Part shown: positions 5,000 through 6,294 of the stretch, one piece after another | How the letters are laid out: the number at the start of each line of letters is the position of its first letter | How positions within the stretch are numbered: position 1 is the first letter of the stretch | Assembly (NCBI GenBank): GCA_016926115.1 | Contig: JAFGPF010000024.1 | Coordinates: 1 to 6,294 of the forward strand | Length of the DNA: 6,294 nt | Origin: Dehalococcoidales bacterium | Lineage (GTDB): Bacteria; Chloroflexota; Dehalococcoidia; Dehalococcoidales; RBG-16-60-22 | Reading direction: 5' to 3' | The notes under the pieces: model-generated | Databases searched by the model: none | What the model was told of the DNA's origin: nothing | What the model saw: only the letters and a program-made list of their open reading frames with translations | Position numbers and translations under genes: made by a program

Positions 5000-5497
5000 G
5001 TGGACACTGCACTGGATTTCGACACCATTCGCACGATAATCGAAAACAACGCCAGTAAGATTGAGGCGCTGATTGAAAGTTATACCGATAAGAAGGAACA
5101 GCTGATATCCCTCTTACAGGATATCCAGGCAGAATACAATTATATACCCCAGGATGTCCTTATTAAAATCAGTCAGAAACTGGACATCCCCCTCAGCCAG
5201 GTATTCAGCGTAGCTACGTTCTTTCAGGCTTTCAGCCTCAAGCCGAGGGGACGCCACACCATCACCATTTGCCTGGGTACGGCATGCCACGTGAAGGGCG
5301 GCCAGAGACTCGTCGACAAGATGGTACGGGACTTCAAACTCCAGCCCGGCGAGACCACGGAAGACGAGAGGTTCACCTTGGAGACCGCCAACTGCCTGGG
5401 CTGCTGCGCCCTCGGCCCGGTGGTCGTCGTGGACGGCAAGTACGAGAGCCAGGTAAACCCGGAGAAACTTGATAAAATCCTGAAAAATTACGAATAG
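5000..5497 (+). CDS. nuoE: NuoE-like [2Fe-2S] subunit of a soluble NAD(P)-linked oxidoreductase
   Basis: This 165-residue thioredoxin-like ferredoxin subunit is of the NuoE/HndA/HydC family. An N-terminal helical region (about 10-80) includes LLQDIQAEYNYIPQDVL and IPLSQVFSVATFFQAFSL. The cluster domain follows, with Cys91 and Cys96 in ICLGTACHVKGG and Cys132 and Cys136 in NCLGCCALGP, the family C-x4-C and C-x3-C ligand pattern. It would pass electrons to or from the NuoF-like flavoprotein encoded 20 bp downstream, in the cytoplasm. The start is GTG 5000, with AGGAGGT (4987-4993) 6 nt upstream. No membrane complex I genes are visible, and the partner is the Hnd/HydB form of NuoF. I therefore read this as part of a hydrogenase or formate dehydrogenase type complex, possibly electron-bifurcating. 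The gene symbol denotes the family, not membership of complex I. Confidence 0.93.
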   Translation: MDTALDFDTIRTIIENNASKIEALIESYTDKKEQLISLLQDIQAEYNYIPQDVLIKISQKLDIPLSQVFSVATFFQAFSLKPRGRHTITICLGTACHVKGGQRLVDKMVRDFKLQPGETTEDERFTLETANCLGCCALGPVVVVDGKYESQVNPEKLDKILKNYE

Positions 5498-5517
5498 GCA
5501 AACATGGGGGTTGAAAA

Positions 5518-6294
5518 ATGGTAGAGCAGGTAAAGAAATTACTGGACAGAAAAATCAAAAGTGTTAAGGAACTCGAGCAACTCCGCCAGTCTTTAACGAG
5601 CAAAAAGGACGCCGCCCGCACCACCGTATCCGTATGCGGCGGCACCGGCTGCCGCGCTTCCGGCGCCGAGGCGGTCGTCGAGGCTTTCGCGGAAGAAATA
5701 GAAAAGCGGGAACTCCAGGTAACCGTCGATTTCAAGGAAACGGGATGTCACGGCTTCTGCGAGCGCGGTCCCGTCGTCGTCATCGGTCCCAAGAAAATAT
5801 TTTACCAGCACGTCAAACCGGAGGATGTCCCGGAAATCATCAACGACACCGTCCTCCAGGGCAAGGTAATCGACCGGCTGTGCTACACCGATGCCGCGAC
5901 TAACCAGAAAATCACCTACGAAGCGGACGTTCCCTTCTACAACCGACAGACACGTCACATCTTGGGAGCCAACGGTGAGATAGACCCCACCGATATCGAA
6001 CAGTACATCGCCGCAGGCGGTTATGCCGCCCTGAGCAAGGCGCTGTTCGAGATGAACCCGGATAAAATCGTCAACGAAGTCACTAAAGCCGGTCTGCGGG
6101 GCAGGGGCGGCGGCGGCTTCCCCACCGGACGCAAATGGCAGTCCTGCCGCACCTCCGAGAGCGATGTAAAGTACGTCCTCTGCAACGCCGATGAAGGCGA
6201 CCCCGGAGCCTACCAGGACCGCAGTATCCTCGAAGGTAATCCCCACAGCGTCATCGAGGGCATGATAATCGGCGCCTTCGCCATAGGCGCCCGC
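5518..6294 (+). CDS. nuoF: NuoF-like NAD(P)/FMN flavoprotein with N-terminal [2Fe-2S] domain (3' end off window)
   Basis: The visible 259 residues have no stop before the right edge. A short helical N-terminus (1-30) leads to a thioredoxin-like [2Fe-2S] domain with Cys40 and Cys45 in VCGGTGCRASG and Cys77 and Cys81 in TGCHGFCERGP. The flavoprotein core then begins: the glycine-rich loop GLRGRGGGGFPTGRKW (192-207) for FMN/NADH, and NADEGDPGAYQDRSILEGNP (223-242). This fused layout is typical of HndC/HydB-type diaphorase subunits, whereas complex I NuoF lacks the N-terminal cluster domain. Full members are usually about 580-630 residues, with a 4Fe-4S site and often a C-terminal two-cluster ferredoxin domain, so over half is missing here. 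The start ATG follows GGGGG (5506-5510) by 7 nt; an ATG at 5504 is out of frame. It transfers hydride electrons between NAD(P)H and the iron-sulfur chain of the complex. Confidence 0.94.
   Translation, partial: MVEQVKKLLDRKIKSVKELEQLRQSLTSKKDAARTTVSVCGGTGCRASGAEAVVEAFAEEIEKRELQVTVDFKETGCHGFCERGPVVVIGPKKIFYQHVKPEDVPEIINDTVLQGKVIDRLCYTDAATNQKITYEADVPFYNRQTRHILGANGEIDPTDIEQYIAAGGYAALSKALFEMNPDKIVNEVTKAGLRGRGGGGFPTGRKWQSCRTSESDVKYVLCNADEGDPGAYQDRSILEGNPHSVIEGMIIGAFAIGAR

Noticed and set aside
5593..6246. 217-codon minus-strand open frame opposite the NuoF-like gene
   Set aside because: Antisense to a frame with clear cluster and FMN motifs; its Gly/Ala/Val-rich low-complexity protein shows no domain.
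5000..6294. Calling the NuoE/NuoF pair part of respiratory complex I
   Set aside because: The NuoF-like protein has the extra N-terminal [2Fe-2S] domain of soluble complexes and no membrane subunit genes are visible; downstream sequence could still change this.

Overview
The window looks like chromosomal DNA of a strict anaerobe, possibly a Dehalococcoidia-like member of the Chloroflexota. That placement is inference, based on a DUF2089 regulator, a zinc-ligand-less URO-D paralogue next to a TIGR04076 protein, a PAS/HisKA_3 cytoplasmic kinase and an Hnd/HydB-type NuoEF pair. Coding DNA is moderately GC-rich, while one intergenic island is very AT-rich (10 G/C in the 60 bases 721-780). I see no tRNA, rRNA, CRISPR array, insertion sequence or phage gene.

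Layout. (1) 1-738, minus strand: a consensus sigma70-type promoter drives a DUF2089 regulator, whose stop overlaps the start of a small membrane protein cut by the left edge. A near-perfect 14-bp inverted repeat lies at the predicted transcription start of this pair and is a candidate autoregulatory operator. (2) 859-2927, plus strand: an extended -10 promoter, a URO-D-family protein that lacks both HemE arginines and the His/Cys zinc ligands of corrinoid methyltransferases, then 16 bp later a TIGR04076-family protein with an extra C-terminal helical (possibly winged-helix) segment. (3) 2954-4741, minus strand: a NarL/LuxR-type response regulator followed by its PAS-HisKA_3-HATPase sensor kinase, converging on region 2. 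(4) 5000-6294, plus strand: a NuoE-like [2Fe-2S] subunit and the first 259 residues of a NuoF-like flavoprotein with an N-terminal [2Fe-2S] domain. This is the diaphorase module of a soluble NAD(P)-linked hydrogenase, formate dehydrogenase or related bifurcating enzyme. Its catalytic subunit lies beyond the right edge.

How the parts may work together. The two-component system and the NuoEF module are divergent and share a 258-bp intergenic region. That region holds candidate promoters for both directions and two related 26-bp dyad elements 43 bp apart. The simplest reading is that the soluble sensor reads a cytoplasmic redox or ligand signal and its regulator controls the NuoEF operon, its own operon, or both. 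The URO-D/TIGR04076 pair is a separate unit whose substrate cannot be read from sequence. The most notable items are the paired 26-bp elements, the DUF2089 promoter dyad, and the URO-D/TIGR04076 pair.
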